64,000 nucleotides of DNA, taken from Saprospiraceae bacterium. GTDB lineage: Bacteria; Bacteroidota; Bacteroidia; Chitinophagales; Saprospiraceae. The notes beneath the pieces are model-generated. The model did no database searches and had not been told where the DNA came from. It saw only the letters and a list, made by a program, of their open reading frames with translations. Below are positions 42,745 through 51,999 of the stretch, one piece after another. The stretch lies in contig JADKAA010000029.1 in the NCBI GenBank assembly GCA_016715465.1, positions 2,934,854-2,998,853 of the forward strand, written 5' to 3'. The translations under genes were made by a program, and so were the position numbers. Numbering within the stretch: the stretch's first letter is position 1; each line of letters opens with the position of its first letter.

Positions 42745-44178
42745 TTAAAACTGAAAATAGATAAAGGAACTGGTGCTTTCCTGGCTGAGGATCAACATGA
42801 CGAGCAGGAAGGTCCAAACGAGGCCGACAGCCCACCAGGGTTTGCCTTCGGCTACAGAGAGCACTTTTTTGTGGCGCATCTGCCAGTGAACTATGACCAT
42901 GCCTGTGATGACCATTGTCACCTTGATGACATCCAGATACGTAAGTACCACTTCTTTTGGGTTGCCCAAAAAGAACATGGATTTGAGGATGGACCATGCG
43001 GTGGTGAAGTCCTGCGCCCGAAAGAAAACCCAGGTAATGTTTACCAGAAAGAAGGTGAGCATGGCGTGGGCAAAGTTGGGTTTCAGGTGGGGGTGAGGCC
43101 CGGGATCATGCGAATGAGCTTTCCGGGTGTCCTGGATATATTTTTCAATGGCGAGGTAGAGCCCGTGGAGGCCGCCCCATACCACAAAGGTCCAGTTGGC
43201 ACCGTGCCATAAGCCACCGATGAGCATGGTGAGCATGACATTGACGTAAGTACGTGTTAGGCCATTGCGATTTCCTCCCAGGGGTATGTACACATAATCC
43301 CTGAGCCAGGTGGATAAGGTAATATGCCATCTGCGCCAGAAATCCGAAAAACCTATGGCGGCATAAGGGTAGAAAAAATTGTCCCGAATGGTAAATCCCA
43401 GACAGAGAGCAATGCCAATGGCACAGGTTGAGTAACCGCCAAAGTCAAAAAATATCTGCCCGGAAAAAGCGAGCACGCCCATCCATGCATCCATGGCATT
43501 CATGTCTTTACCCGCACTAAATACATCGTCGGCTGATCCGGCCAACAGGCTGTCTGCCAACACTACTTTCATAAATAAGCCCAGTGTAAGCAGGAACATA
43601 CCCTGATTGAATTGCAACCAGGTAGCTTTTACGGGTGATTTAAATTGAGGTATCAGTTCATCTGGACGAACAATCGGTCCGGCCACCAATTGCGGAAAAA
43701 AGGTGACAAAGAGGGCAAAATCGAGGAACGATTTTTCAGATGCGTATTTTTTATTGTACATGTCCATGGAATAGGACAAGGTCTGGAAGGTATAAAAAGA
43801 AATACCCACCGGCAGGATGATGTCCGGTGACATAGGATGATAGTCGAGACCCGCCAGATTGGTGAGGGCCACGAAATTCTCCAGCATAAATTCGCCGTAC
43901 TTAAAATAAGCCAAAGGGCCCAGATTGCCTAAAAGGCTGACTGCCAGCAGCCATTTTCTTTTAACAGGATTTTCTTCCTTACCCATTTTTTGACCGACCC
44001 AAAAATCCAGAAAAGAAGAGAAGAGCAGGAGCAAAATAAAAGGTGGATTCCAAACGGCATAAAACAGGTAGCTTGCCAGCAGCAGGTGTACTTTTTTGAA
44101 AGTCCAATTGAGGGGCAGGTTGTGTATGAAAAGCACAACGGCAAAAAAAACAATGAAGGTATATGAATTGAAAACCAT
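42745..44178 (-). CDS. MBOAT family O-acyltransferase
   Basis: This 477-residue integral membrane protein has about eleven hydrophobic helices. The conserved MBOAT/AlgI core reads 'RRWHITLSTWLRDYVYIPLGG' and, in the next helix, the catalytic His in 'IGGLWHGANWTFVVWGG'. Such proteins move acyl groups onto extracellular polysaccharides or peptidoglycan (AlgI/DltB/PatA class). It lies 28 bases downstream of the SGNH-like gene; the pair probably acts as translocating and transferring parts of one acylation system. Confidence 0.92.
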   Translation of the reverse strand: MVFNSYTFIVFFAVVLFIHNLPLNWTFKKVHLLLASYLFYAVWNPPFILLLLFSSFLDFWVGQKMGKEENPVKRKWLLAVSLLGNLGPLAYFKYGEFMLENFVALTNLAGLDYHPMSPDIILPVGISFYTFQTLSYSMDMYNKKYASEKSFLDFALFVTFFPQLVAGPIVRPDELIPQFKSPVKATWLQFNQGMFLLTLGLFMKVVLADSLLAGSADDVFSAGKDMNAMDAWMGVLAFSGQIFFDFGGYSTCAIGIALCLGFTIRDNFFYPYAAIGFSDFWRRWHITLSTWLRDYVYIPLGGNRNGLTRTYVNVMLTMLIGGLWHGANWTFVVWGGLHGLYLAIEKYIQDTRKAHSHDPGPHPHLKPNFAHAMLTFFLVNITWVFFRAQDFTTAWSILKSMFFLGNPKEVVLTYLDVIKVTMVITGMVIVHWQMRHKKVLSVAEGKPWWAVGLVWTFLLVMLILSQESTSSFIYFQF

Positions 44179-44206
44179 GTTAATTCGATTTTAAAGTGTG
44201 GAATTA

Positions 44207-45250
44207 TTAATTGAGCGATTTGAATTTCCATCCAATGTCCTTGGATAAAACTTCCACAACTTTTTTGGTATATATGATTCCATCTGATTGCCGGAGATGC
44301 GAAAACTCGGTACACTGCATTTTTTTTAACTCCGGATAATCTTCAAAGTGCATGCCCTGGCTACCCGTTACCGTTAACAGTTTTTCCCAGAACTTGTCCC
44401 TTGGGAAGCCCATTTGTTCTCCCTGCCACAAGGGCCCGCTGCTTGTAGGTCTCAGGAAAAAAACTTTACCACCCCTTGCGGTGATGAGGTCGGTATGTTT
44501 TTTAACATCCAGCAAAAAAGAATCGATGACATGAACCGGAGTGGGGGGAGCTTTGTCGCCCATTTTGGCTATTTGCAACCAAATGTCCTGCATCATTTTT
44601 ACACCTGCGGTATCGGTATCGACAAAGCGGTCTGTCATCATGTTCTGTCGATCGAAGTTCATCAGTTCAAATTCGGTAGGATATTTTGGGAAGTCCATCT
44701 TTCCAGGACGGGGTGGAATGGGTAAGTGTTCCAGCAAGGCGCTGAGTGCAAAATTATCTTTATCCAGGAAAACCAGGCCTGATTCCAGGAAGGTATTGAG
44801 GTGAAAGCTAAAACGCTGAGCAGGTGTTTCGTTTTTGCTAAAATCAAGACACTTTTGAGGCCTCCTGAAGCCCCTGCCGGACATATCGAAAAAAAGTCCC
44901 TCGGTCACATCCATGATGAGTTTACCCTTAAACATCGTATCTGCGGCCAGCGCTTTGAGTATTGGAATGGGACTGCTCCCAACGTTGGCCAGCTGAATGG
45001 GCGTTTCTCCGGTAAGTTGTCGCCAGACACTGGTATTCAAGTCGTACTTCATCCGGCTGGAGCCTGTAAAAACGGTGGCTTCATCGATGGGCAGGTAAAT
45101 TTTCCTTTTTTTATCGGCGAACAAACTCTCGCTGTCGTCAAAGGATATGGTGTGACCCAGGTGTCGGAGATAATATTCATAACCACCAATTAATATGGTA
45201 GTCAGCGAAAGCACCATAATGGCAGCTTTTCTGAAGGTATCAGCGTGCAT
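44207..45250 (-). CDS. SGNH-like membrane-anchored protein, MBOAT partner
   Basis: This 347-residue protein has a single N-terminal membrane anchor ('AAIMVLSLTTILIGGYEYYL'). Block I-like 'VFTGSSRMKYDLNT' (candidate Ser) and a C-terminal 'FSHLRQSDGIIYT' with His resemble the SGNH-hydrolase-type partners (DltD, AlgJ/AlgX, PatB) of MBOAT transferases. I start at the ATG at 45250, where the anchor follows; the frame extends 18 codons further. The assignment rests on context as much as on motif. Confidence 0.7.
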   Translation of the reverse strand: MHADTFRKAAIMVLSLTTILIGGYEYYLRHLGHTISFDDSESLFADKKRKIYLPIDEATVFTGSSRMKYDLNTSVWRQLTGETPIQLANVGSSPIPILKALAADTMFKGKLIMDVTEGLFFDMSGRGFRRPQKCLDFSKNETPAQRFSFHLNTFLESGLVFLDKDNFALSALLEHLPIPPRPGKMDFPKYPTEFELMNFDRQNMMTDRFVDTDTAGVKMMQDIWLQIAKMGDKAPPTPVHVIDSFLLDVKKHTDLITARGGKVFFLRPTSSGPLWQGEQMGFPRDKFWEKLLTVTGSQGMHFEDYPELKKMQCTEFSHLRQSDGIIYTKKVVEVLSKDIGWKFKSLN

Positions 45251-45489
45251 AATCGTGTAATAAAGGTTTTGAAGGCAAAATAAATACAGATATAAATTCT
45301 GCAAATCAGCAGTAAAAATAGTATTTTATCTCACCAAAATACTTATTTACACAAATATCAAGACGATTCACATCAAGATGTGATTAAACAAGCAGCATGC
45401 CATTGCAATAAGACCATGTTTTGGATGTGGTCATGCCAAAAGTCTGAATTAAAGACAGGATGTATTAAAATACTATTGTGGCAAGCCGG

Positions 45490-46926
45490 TTAAAATTCGG
45501 CGCTGCCAGGGAACCTGGGGAAAGGAATGACGTCCCGGATATTGGTCATCCCCGTGACGAAGAGTACCAATCGCTCAAAGCCAAGACCAAAACCGGCGTG
45601 CGGACAGGTACCAAATCGGCGGGTATCGAGGAACCATTGCATTTCTTCCAGTGGTATATGCATTTCTTCCATTCTGGCCATGAGCACATCCAGCCTTTCC
45701 TCCCTTTGCGAGCCACCTACGATTTCACCGATGCCCGGGAACAAAATATCCATGGCGCGCACGGTATTGTTATCTTCGTTTAAGCGCATGTAGAAGGCTT
45801 TGATCTGTTTTGGATAATCGGTAAGAATGACCGGTTTGCCAAAGTGTTTTTCGACCAGGTAACGTTCATGCTCGCTTTGAAGGTCAGCACCCCAAGCCTC
45901 AATGGGATATTGAAATTTGCCTTTTTTATTTGGGGTGCTGTTTTTCAGAATGTCGATGGCTTCGGTGTAGGTCAGCCTTTGGAATGGGTTGCTAAGACAA
46001 AACCGAAGTTTATCCCGAAGGGCCATATCCGATCTTTCGTTTTGTGGCTTTTGTTTTTCTTCCTCCAGGAGCCTTGTTTCCAGGAATTCCAGGTCTTCTT
46101 TGCAGAATTCCATTACATGGTTAAGGCAGTATTTCAGCAAACCTTCTGCAAGGTCCATGTTGTCTTTGAGATCGGCGAAAGCTACTTCCGGTTCGATCAT
46201 CCAGAATTCAGCCAGGTGTCTTGACGTGTTGGAATTTTCGGCCCTGAAGGTAGGACCGAAAGTATAGACTTCGCTCAGCGCCAGCGCTGCCAATTCAGCT
46301 TCCAGCTGTCCTGAAACCGTGAGGTTGGTGGATTTGCCGAAAAAATCTTTTTTAAAGTCGATGTCACCGCTTTCGGTTTTAGGCAATTTGTCAAGGGGCA
46401 GCGTAGTGACCCTAAACATTTCTCCTGCACCTTCGGCATCGCTGCCAGTGACAATGGGGCTGTGCATGTACACGAAGCCCTTTTCGTGAAAGAACTGGTG
46501 AATGGCCATGGCCAGGTGGTGCCTCACCCTGAAAACCGCGGAGAAGGTATTGGTCCTGAACCTTAGGTGGGCGATTTCGCGCAAAAATTCCAGACTGTGT
46601 TTCTTGGGTTGAAGCGGGTAAACTTCTGGATCACAAACGCCCAACACTTCCACGAGCCTGGCTTTTACTTCAATGGCCTGGCCCTTGCCTTGTGAGGCGA
46701 TGACCTCGCCAACGGCTTTGATGGCTGCGCCTGTGGTGATCTTTTTGAGCAGTTCGGGGTCGGTGTTTTCAAAATCCACTACTACCTGCAGGTTGGTCAA
46801 TACAGATCCGTCGTTGAGCGCGATGAACTGGTTGTTGCGAAAGGTCCTTACCCAACCCATGACAGTTACTTCCTGACCAATGGTGTAATTGGCCAATAAT
46901 TCTTTGATTTTTACCCTTGAAAACAT
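45490..46926 (-). CDS. asnS: Asparaginyl-tRNA synthetase
   Basis: This 478-residue class IIb synthetase charges tRNA-Asn. The N-terminal OB-fold anticodon-binding domain is at ~18-105 ('VTVMGWVRTFRNNQFIALNDGS'). Motif 2 lies in 'TFRAENSNTSRHLAEFWMIEPE', and motif 3 is 'GFGLGFERLVLFVTGMTNIRDVIPFPR'. The AsnRS-type 'AEFWMIEPEVAF' rather than the AspRS form supports Asn. It is complete and monocistronic. Confidence 0.96.
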   Translation of the reverse strand: MFSRVKIKELLANYTIGQEVTVMGWVRTFRNNQFIALNDGSVLTNLQVVVDFENTDPELLKKITTGAAIKAVGEVIASQGKGQAIEVKARLVEVLGVCDPEVYPLQPKKHSLEFLREIAHLRFRTNTFSAVFRVRHHLAMAIHQFFHEKGFVYMHSPIVTGSDAEGAGEMFRVTTLPLDKLPKTESGDIDFKKDFFGKSTNLTVSGQLEAELAALALSEVYTFGPTFRAENSNTSRHLAEFWMIEPEVAFADLKDNMDLAEGLLKYCLNHVMEFCKEDLEFLETRLLEEEKQKPQNERSDMALRDKLRFCLSNPFQRLTYTEAIDILKNSTPNKKGKFQYPIEAWGADLQSEHERYLVEKHFGKPVILTDYPKQIKAFYMRLNEDNNTVRAMDILFPGIGEIVGGSQREERLDVLMARMEEMHIPLEEMQWFLDTRRFGTCPHAGFGLGFERLVLFVTGMTNIRDVIPFPRFPGSAEF

Positions 46927-47103
46927 CTTATTGTTTTAATAATGAGCGACAAATTTACGAAAAACAAATAATATTGGGGAATTGGGGTAGTTTGGGTAAA
47001 TCGGGGAATCGTGAAAATCGGGAAATCGTGGATGAACGAACGTTTTCTCCTCCGGAGAAAGAGGGTGTCTAAAAAGGTGGGCCTTTTATGGTTTTTGTAA
47101 TAT

Positions 47104-47613
47104 TTAAGCTGCTACCTTTTTTGATACAGGTTCGTAGAGTAGAAAGTTGGTTTTGATTTCTAAATCAAAATATAAGCTTATGATCATTAATTGCGAATGA
47201 GATTGCAGATTTTGCGGATTTCGATGCTTTTCTAGTGCCTTTCTGACCATTTTCCTTAAGTTATGGCCTATTGCCATTAATCCAAATTCAAGATTTACCA
47301 TATCGATTCTTCTCAGAGTAAATCTGGTAAATTTATTATTGCTTTTTAATTGCCCAAAAACAGCCTCAACTTCTACTGATCTCTTTCGCCGGTGATACAA
47401 TCCTTTCTCAGAACCTAATAGTTCTCTGGCTTTACTTCTATGCCTGTTTAAGTTTTGATTTATTTCTATTGTCCTATTTTCATTACCTTTATAGCACATG
47501 CCTCGCATCGGACATCCTTCACAGCGGGATGCCTCAGAATATCGTGTTCGTGATTTATATCCGGTTGTACTTACTTTGCTCCGCTCTTCTTTAAATTCCA
47601 TGTGCTGACCCAT
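47104..47613 (-). pseudogene. IS1182 transposase, C-terminal fragment
   Basis: It contains the Cys-rich 'SRCEGCPMRGMCYKG' and the DDE_Tnp_1_6-type end 'RKRSVEVEAVFGQLKSNNKFTRF' with the catalytic Glu. The open frame actually extends upstream to ~47690 ('NPFVVQNLYYNEQDDYYVCPMG'). It is separated from the middle part by a one-base deficit in an A5 run (minus strand CACAAAAAG). Confidence 0.85.
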
Positions 47614-47660
47614 CGGACATACATAGTAATCGTCCTGTTCATTATAATATAAATTTTGAA

Positions 47661-48296
47661 CTACAAAGGGATTTTCTTTTTGTGAAGCTTTTGCTCCTTA
47701 TAGTAAAAACTATATTTTACATATGCATCTATTTCTTTTTCCTCCATTATTTCATAGTTCTGTTCGCTGCCGTATCCTGCGTCCGCAACGACTTCTTTGC
47801 TTTGAACTCCATTTAGTTCTTCAAAAGAGTTAAGATGTTTTTCTAATGTAGTTATATCTCCTGGCGTTTGGTGAATACTATAGTGTGTGATGATTTGGTT
47901 CTCGGTGCTTATTTGTGCATTATATGCTGGTTTGAGTTGGCCATTTTTTAGATGATCATCTTTCAATCTCATAAATGTCGCGTCCTCATCAGTTTTACTA
48001 TAACTACCGCGGCTCCCTAATATTTCAAGTTGTTTTTCATACTTTTCCAATCTGGGTAAATGATCATCTTTCAATTTCTTGATTTCTCTTTGGGTAGATT
48101 TATCCGGATCCTGTAATTGATTATTTAACTCATCAATTTTTGCCTTTAACTCTTTACTATCAATAGGCTTTACTGCTTCTATGGTATCTATTTCTCTCTG
48201 ATCTGATTTAATTTGGGATTCAATTTGTCCAATTACTGCTTTGATCTTTTCCTCTAATTTTGTTTTGTTTTTTTTCCACCGATTTCCTCCATACAA
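47661..48296 (-). pseudogene. IS1182 transposase, middle fragment
   Basis: It carries a coiled, charged region ('LEEKIKAVIGQIESQIKSDQR') then 'LKPAYNAQISTENQIITHY' and 'EVVADAGYGSEQNYEIMEE', where the second catalytic Asp lies. A surplus A in an A8 run separates it from the N-terminal part. Confidence 0.85.
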
Positions 48297-48763
48297 AACT
48301 GTATCGATTTGACTTCGCTTCTATTTTTTGTTCCATCCACATACTGCACATTTAAACTGACATAATCAAGTTCTTCCAATAGCTTGACAACTTGAGCAAA
48401 CACCTGATTTATATGATCTTTTAGTCGTTTACCCCTGAAGTAATTTATAGTCCTGTAATCCGGAATACTGTTCCCAGAAAGCCACATGAAATATATGTTC
48501 TCATGTAATGCCTTCTCAATTTTTCTGCAGGAATATATATTGTTAAGATATGAATAGAATAGTATTTTGATCATCATCCTGGGATGGAAACTACTTGTTC
48601 CGCCTCCTTTATACTGTTTAATGATCTCATCAATATTGATAGATTCAACAACCTCATTTACAAGCCTAACAGGGTGATTTTGAGGGATTTTACTATAAAT
48701 GTCCTCAGGAAAAAGGCTTGGGTTATTGCTAGGTAATTTTTTAAATTGTACCTTCATGTTCAA
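48254..48763 (-). pseudogene. IS1182 transposase, N-terminal fragment
   Basis: It starts 'MNMKVQFKKLPSNNPSLFPED' and has the DUF772-type region 'GGTSSFHPRMMIKILFYSYL' and 'SIPDYRTINYFRGKRLKD', with the first catalytic Asp in 'YVDGTK'. After that Asp the frame departs at an A6 run (ACAAAAAATAG). With A5 it would continue as 'TKIEAKSNRYSFVWRKS'. Confidence 0.87.
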
Positions 48764-48974
48764 CTTTGTTTTTCCACCGAAAAGTTACAAACTTTTCACG
48801 ACAAAGTTTAATCCCTGCTGCTTTTGGTTGTGGGGATTATTTTTTTACCCATTTGACTTTTTAGACACCCTCAGTAAGTGAACCGGGCGCTCATCGCCCG
48901 GCATATTCAAATACTATTTTAGATGGGAACTTGGAGTCCCTTGTTGGTAGGTCATATTTTAATGTGAAAATCTA

Positions 48975-48999
48975 CCTGCCTAGCGCCAGTTAGACAGGC
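48975..48999. repeat. Dispersed imperfect hairpin (CCTGCCTAGCGCCAG type)
   Basis: CCTGCCTA and TTAGACAGG arms surround GCGCCAG. It belongs to the family clustered at 13.6-13.96 kb and present at 22124. Confidence 0.65.
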
Positions 49000-49054
49000 C
49001 GGGAAATCTAAATGCTGTGAAAACCATTTTAACGGTTGGGTAGAAACCAGGCAC

Positions 49055-49753
49055 TTATTTTGGTTTCTTCAAAACGAGGTTGTCGATGAGCCGGACATCG
49101 CCTGCCCATATGGCGACGCAGGCCACAATGTAGTCGTGCGCTTCCGGGTTTTTAACCGGATTAAGGGTGTAGCCATCTACGATGCTGAAGTATTCCGGAT
49201 TGAAATCAGGCACGGTAAGTTTTTCCATAGCAAATTGTATGACCTCTTTTACAGCGTGTGTTTTCAATCTCCTTTTGGCGGATGAAAGGGTCTTGTAGAT
49301 GATGTCTGCCCTCGAGCGCAGGTCTTTGGAAAGTCTTTCATTGCGAGAACTCATGGCGAGGCCGTTTTTTTCACGCAGCGTTGGACACACCACCAGGGTG
49401 ACCGGGAGTTTCAGTTTTTTAAGCATGTGGGCCACAAGGGTAAATTGCTGAAAATCTTTTTGACCCATGTAGAGTTTATTGGGCTTGACGATTTGGAGCA
49501 ATCGGTTTACCACCTGGGCAACGCCTGCGAAATGGCCGGGACGGAATTTGCCCTCCATCACCGTGTCCAGGCCATTGAAGTTTATTTTTACTTTCGTTTC
49601 AAGATCTGGCGGGTAAATTTCTTTTATATCCGGAGCGAACAGGATGTCACATCCGGCTGACCTCAGCATTTGGGCATCTTTTTGAGGTCTCGGGGGTATT
49701 TGGCGAGGTCCGACTGGTTGTTGAACTGCGTGGGGTTTACAAAGATACTGCAC
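49055..49753 (-). CDS. panC: Pantothenate synthetase, C-terminal part (frame broken)
   Basis: This is most of PanC, which joins pantoate and beta-alanine in pantothenate synthesis. Motifs are 'MEGKFRPGHFAGVAQVVNRLLQIVKP', 'YMGQKDFQQFTLVAHM' and 'GLAMSSRNERLS' (KMSKS-like region). The genuine reading starts at 'DAQMLRSAGCDILFAPD'; codons before that are out of frame with the family. The frame changes in a T5 run (49679-49683), where one more T (A on the coding strand) would restore a single ~282-residue protein. Confidence 0.92.
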   Translation of the reverse strand: MQYLCKPHAVQQPVGPRQIPPRPQKDAQMLRSAGCDILFAPDIKEIYPPDLETKVKINFNGLDTVMEGKFRPGHFAGVAQVVNRLLQIVKPNKLYMGQKDFQQFTLVAHMLKKLKLPVTLVVCPTLREKNGLAMSSRNERLSKDLRSRADIIYKTLSSAKRRLKTHAVKEVIQFAMEKLTVPDFNPEYFSIVDGYTLNPVKNPEAHDYIVACVAIWAGDVRLIDNLVLKKPK

Positions 49754-49908
49754 ACAACTGTAGCATTTTGGTGTTTTGCTTTATGGATGAGGCTAAGGTG
49801 GCCTTTGTGCAAGGCTCCCATGGTAGGCACAAAACCCAGGGATAGTCCCTTTTGGGAGGTATTTGCCAGTAAGGCATTTAGTTCAGTTATGCTTGATACA
49901 ATTTTCAT
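49663..49908 (-). CDS. panC: Pantothenate synthetase, N-terminal part (frame broken)
   Basis: It starts 'MKIVSSITELNALLANTSQKG' and contains the HIGH-like 'FVPTMGALHKGHLSLIHKAK' and 'VVCSIFVNPTQFNNQSDLAKYPRDL' typical of PanC residues 20-75. It ends at a premature TGA a few codons after the T5 run. Confidence 0.92.
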   Translation of the reverse strand: MKIVSSITELNALLANTSQKGLSLGFVPTMGALHKGHLSLIHKAKHQNATVVCSIFVNPTQFNNQSDLAKYPRDLKKMPKC

Positions 49909-50032
49909 TGTGTATGAGATTGACTATTAATCTATTGGATAAAAACAATACTTGTAGTAGGCTAATGTAGGCCAAATTTTATAGTTTCGGAAAAAAATTA
50001 GAACTTTGCAAACCAGATAACAGGAAATATCG

Positions 50033-51278
50033 ATGAGAAGAGTTGTAGTGACAGGAATGGGCGCATTGACGCCAATTGGAAACGATATTGCGGCATATGC
50101 GCGGGCATTGCGTGCAGGAAAGAGTGGTGCAGGACCTATCACGAGATATGATCCCAGCTTATTTAGAGTAAGGTTTGCCTGCGAAGTCAAGGATTTTGAT
50201 GCCGAAAAATTTATCCATAAGCGTGAGATCCGCAGGATGGACCCCTTTACCCATTATGCCATGGCCGTAGCCGATGAGGCGATGAAAAATGCAGGATTGG
50301 AGGGCACTCTAGTGGACTTTGATCGCGCCGGAGTTATATGGGGCAGTGGTATTGGAGGATTCGAGACAATAGAACACGACATTAGGGAAGCGGCACACTG
50401 GGTAGGAGAGCCCAGGTATTCACCGTTTCTGATTCCAAAAATGATTGCAGATATAGCTCCCGGACTTATCTCCATTAAATATGGCTACAGGGGCATTAAT
50501 TACGCTACGGTTTCCGCATGTGCTTCCTCCACGCATGCCATAGCGAATTCATTTGATTATATTCGCATGGGCAGGGCAGATATAATGATTACCGGAGGAT
50601 CAGAAGCGGCGGTGACCAGCGCAGGCATTGGAGGTTTTGCTTCTATGAAGGCCCTCTCGGAAAGGAACGATGACCCTGCCACGGCCAGCAGGCCATTTGA
50701 TAAGGACAGAGATGGATTTGTGCTCGGAGAAGGAGCAGGCTGCCTTATACTGGAAGAATACGATCACGCTGTCAAAAGAGGGGCGAACATCATTGCAGAA
50801 ATTGCCGGAGTTGGCATGACAGCGGATGCTTACCACATGACGGCACCTCATCCCGAAGGACTCGGTGCCACCAACGTGATGAAGCTGGCCCTGGCCGATG
50901 CAGGGATGAATGCAGACGACATCGACTACATCAATGTGCATGGCACCTCTACGCCACTCGGCGATGTTGCAGAATCCAAGGCCATCCTCAATGTATTTGG
51001 AGATCACGCCTATAAGTTGAACATCAGTTCAACCAAGTCCATGACCGGCCATTTATTAGGTGCTGCAGGAGCGGTAGAAGCGCTGGCTTGTATCCTTGCC
51101 ATGAATGAAGATTTTATACCACCGACGATCAATCACTTTACCGACGATCCGGAAATAGATAATCATCTGAATTTTACTTTTTAACAATGCGCAGGAAAGA
51201 AAAGTAAGGGCAGCACTCAGCAATACCTTTGGGTTTGGTGGGCACAATGCATCTGTGATCATTAAAAAAGTAAATTAG
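50033..51278 (+). CDS. fabF: Beta-ketoacyl-ACP synthase II (C-terminal frameshift)
   Basis: This elongating ketosynthase of fatty-acid synthesis condenses acyl-ACP with malonyl-ACP. The nucleophile Cys is in 'ATVSACASSTHAIANSFD', and His residues are in 'NVHGTSTPLGD' and 'STKSMTGHLLGAAGAVE'. The frame ends at 51184 (LNFTF-stop) because a TTTTT run (51178-51182) has one T too many; with four Ts it continues 'NNAQERKVRAALSNTFGFGG' to the TAG at 51276-51278. The start 'MRRVVVTGMGALTPIG' is typical. acpP, usually directly upstream, is absent; rnc follows after 2 bases. Confidence 0.94.
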
Positions 51279-51280
51279 TC

Positions 51281-51997
51281 TTGGACATCATCTGGCGTTT
51301 TTACAACAAGTACTTGTCACCCGAAAGGGATTTCGCCCGTAAATTGAAACCCGTACTTGGCTTTACGCCCGTACGCATCGGCTTTTTTAAGCAGGCATTT
51401 TACCACAGGTCGATGAATGTGGACCCCAGCCATAAAACATTCAACAACGAAAGACTGGAATATCTGGGCGATGCCATACTTTCTACCATTGTGGCCGAGT
51501 ATTTGTTTAAAAAATACCCCGGCAAGGACGAAGGTTTTCTCACCAAGATGCGCTCAAAGATCGTTCGCCGCCAGACCCTCAATGAGATAGCAGATAAGAT
51601 GGGACTCGACCTCATCCTTTCTGAATATTCTCAGGGCAAGATGAGCAATACCATGCTGGGTAATGCTCTGGAAGCCATGGTGGGGGCACTATACCTTGAG
51701 TTTGGGTATGCCAAAACCAGCGCGTATGTGATCCGGCAGATCCTCATGAAATACCTCGACATATCGGTGGTAGAGAAACAAAATGACAACCACAAAAGCA
51801 TCATCCTGGAATGGTCGCAGAAGAACGGCCACGAAGTGGAGTTTGTGCAGATGAGTAAAATCAAAAACGATAAACGCGATTACTTTCGCATGGCGGTTGT
51901 TGTTGACGGTGATAAAATATCGGAGGCAGAGGATTTTAACAAGAAGTCGGCAGAGCAGAAGGCCGCAGAACTGGCCATCATGGAATTAAAAATATAA
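51281..51997 (+). CDS. rnc: Ribonuclease III
   Basis: This 238-residue double-strand-specific endonuclease processes rRNA and other dsRNA. The RNase III signature is 'NNERLEYLGDAILSTIVAEYL' with catalytic Glu/Asp, plus 'NALEAMVGALYLEFG'. A C-terminal dsRNA-binding domain follows from ~165 ('NDNHKSIILEWSQKNGHEVEF'). The start is a TTG, two bases after the restored fabF stop. fabF-rnc is a conserved pair. Confidence 0.95.
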   Translation: MDIIWRFYNKYLSPERDFARKLKPVLGFTPVRIGFFKQAFYHRSMNVDPSHKTFNNERLEYLGDAILSTIVAEYLFKKYPGKDEGFLTKMRSKIVRRQTLNEIADKMGLDLILSEYSQGKMSNTMLGNALEAMVGALYLEFGYAKTSAYVIRQILMKYLDISVVEKQNDNHKSIILEWSQKNGHEVEFVQMSKIKNDKRDYFRMAVVVDGDKISEAEDFNKKSAEQKAAELAIMELKI

Positions 51998-51999
51998 CC

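Larger units (their letters stand above)
47061..48872 (-). mobile_element. IS1182-type insertion sequence with 16-bp terminal inverted repeats
   Basis: Perfect 16-base inverted repeats GAGGGTGTCTAAAAAG (47061-47076) and its complement (48857-48872) bound a 1812-bp element holding one transposase gene in three frame-shifted pieces. I could not identify a target-site duplication. The flanks are intergenic, between asnS and panC. Confidence 0.88.

Noticed and set aside
47061..48872. Two or three separate transposase genes in the IS1182 element
   Set aside because: The pieces join into one standard IS1182 transposase when three A-run indels are corrected; programmed shifts at three places are not known for the family.
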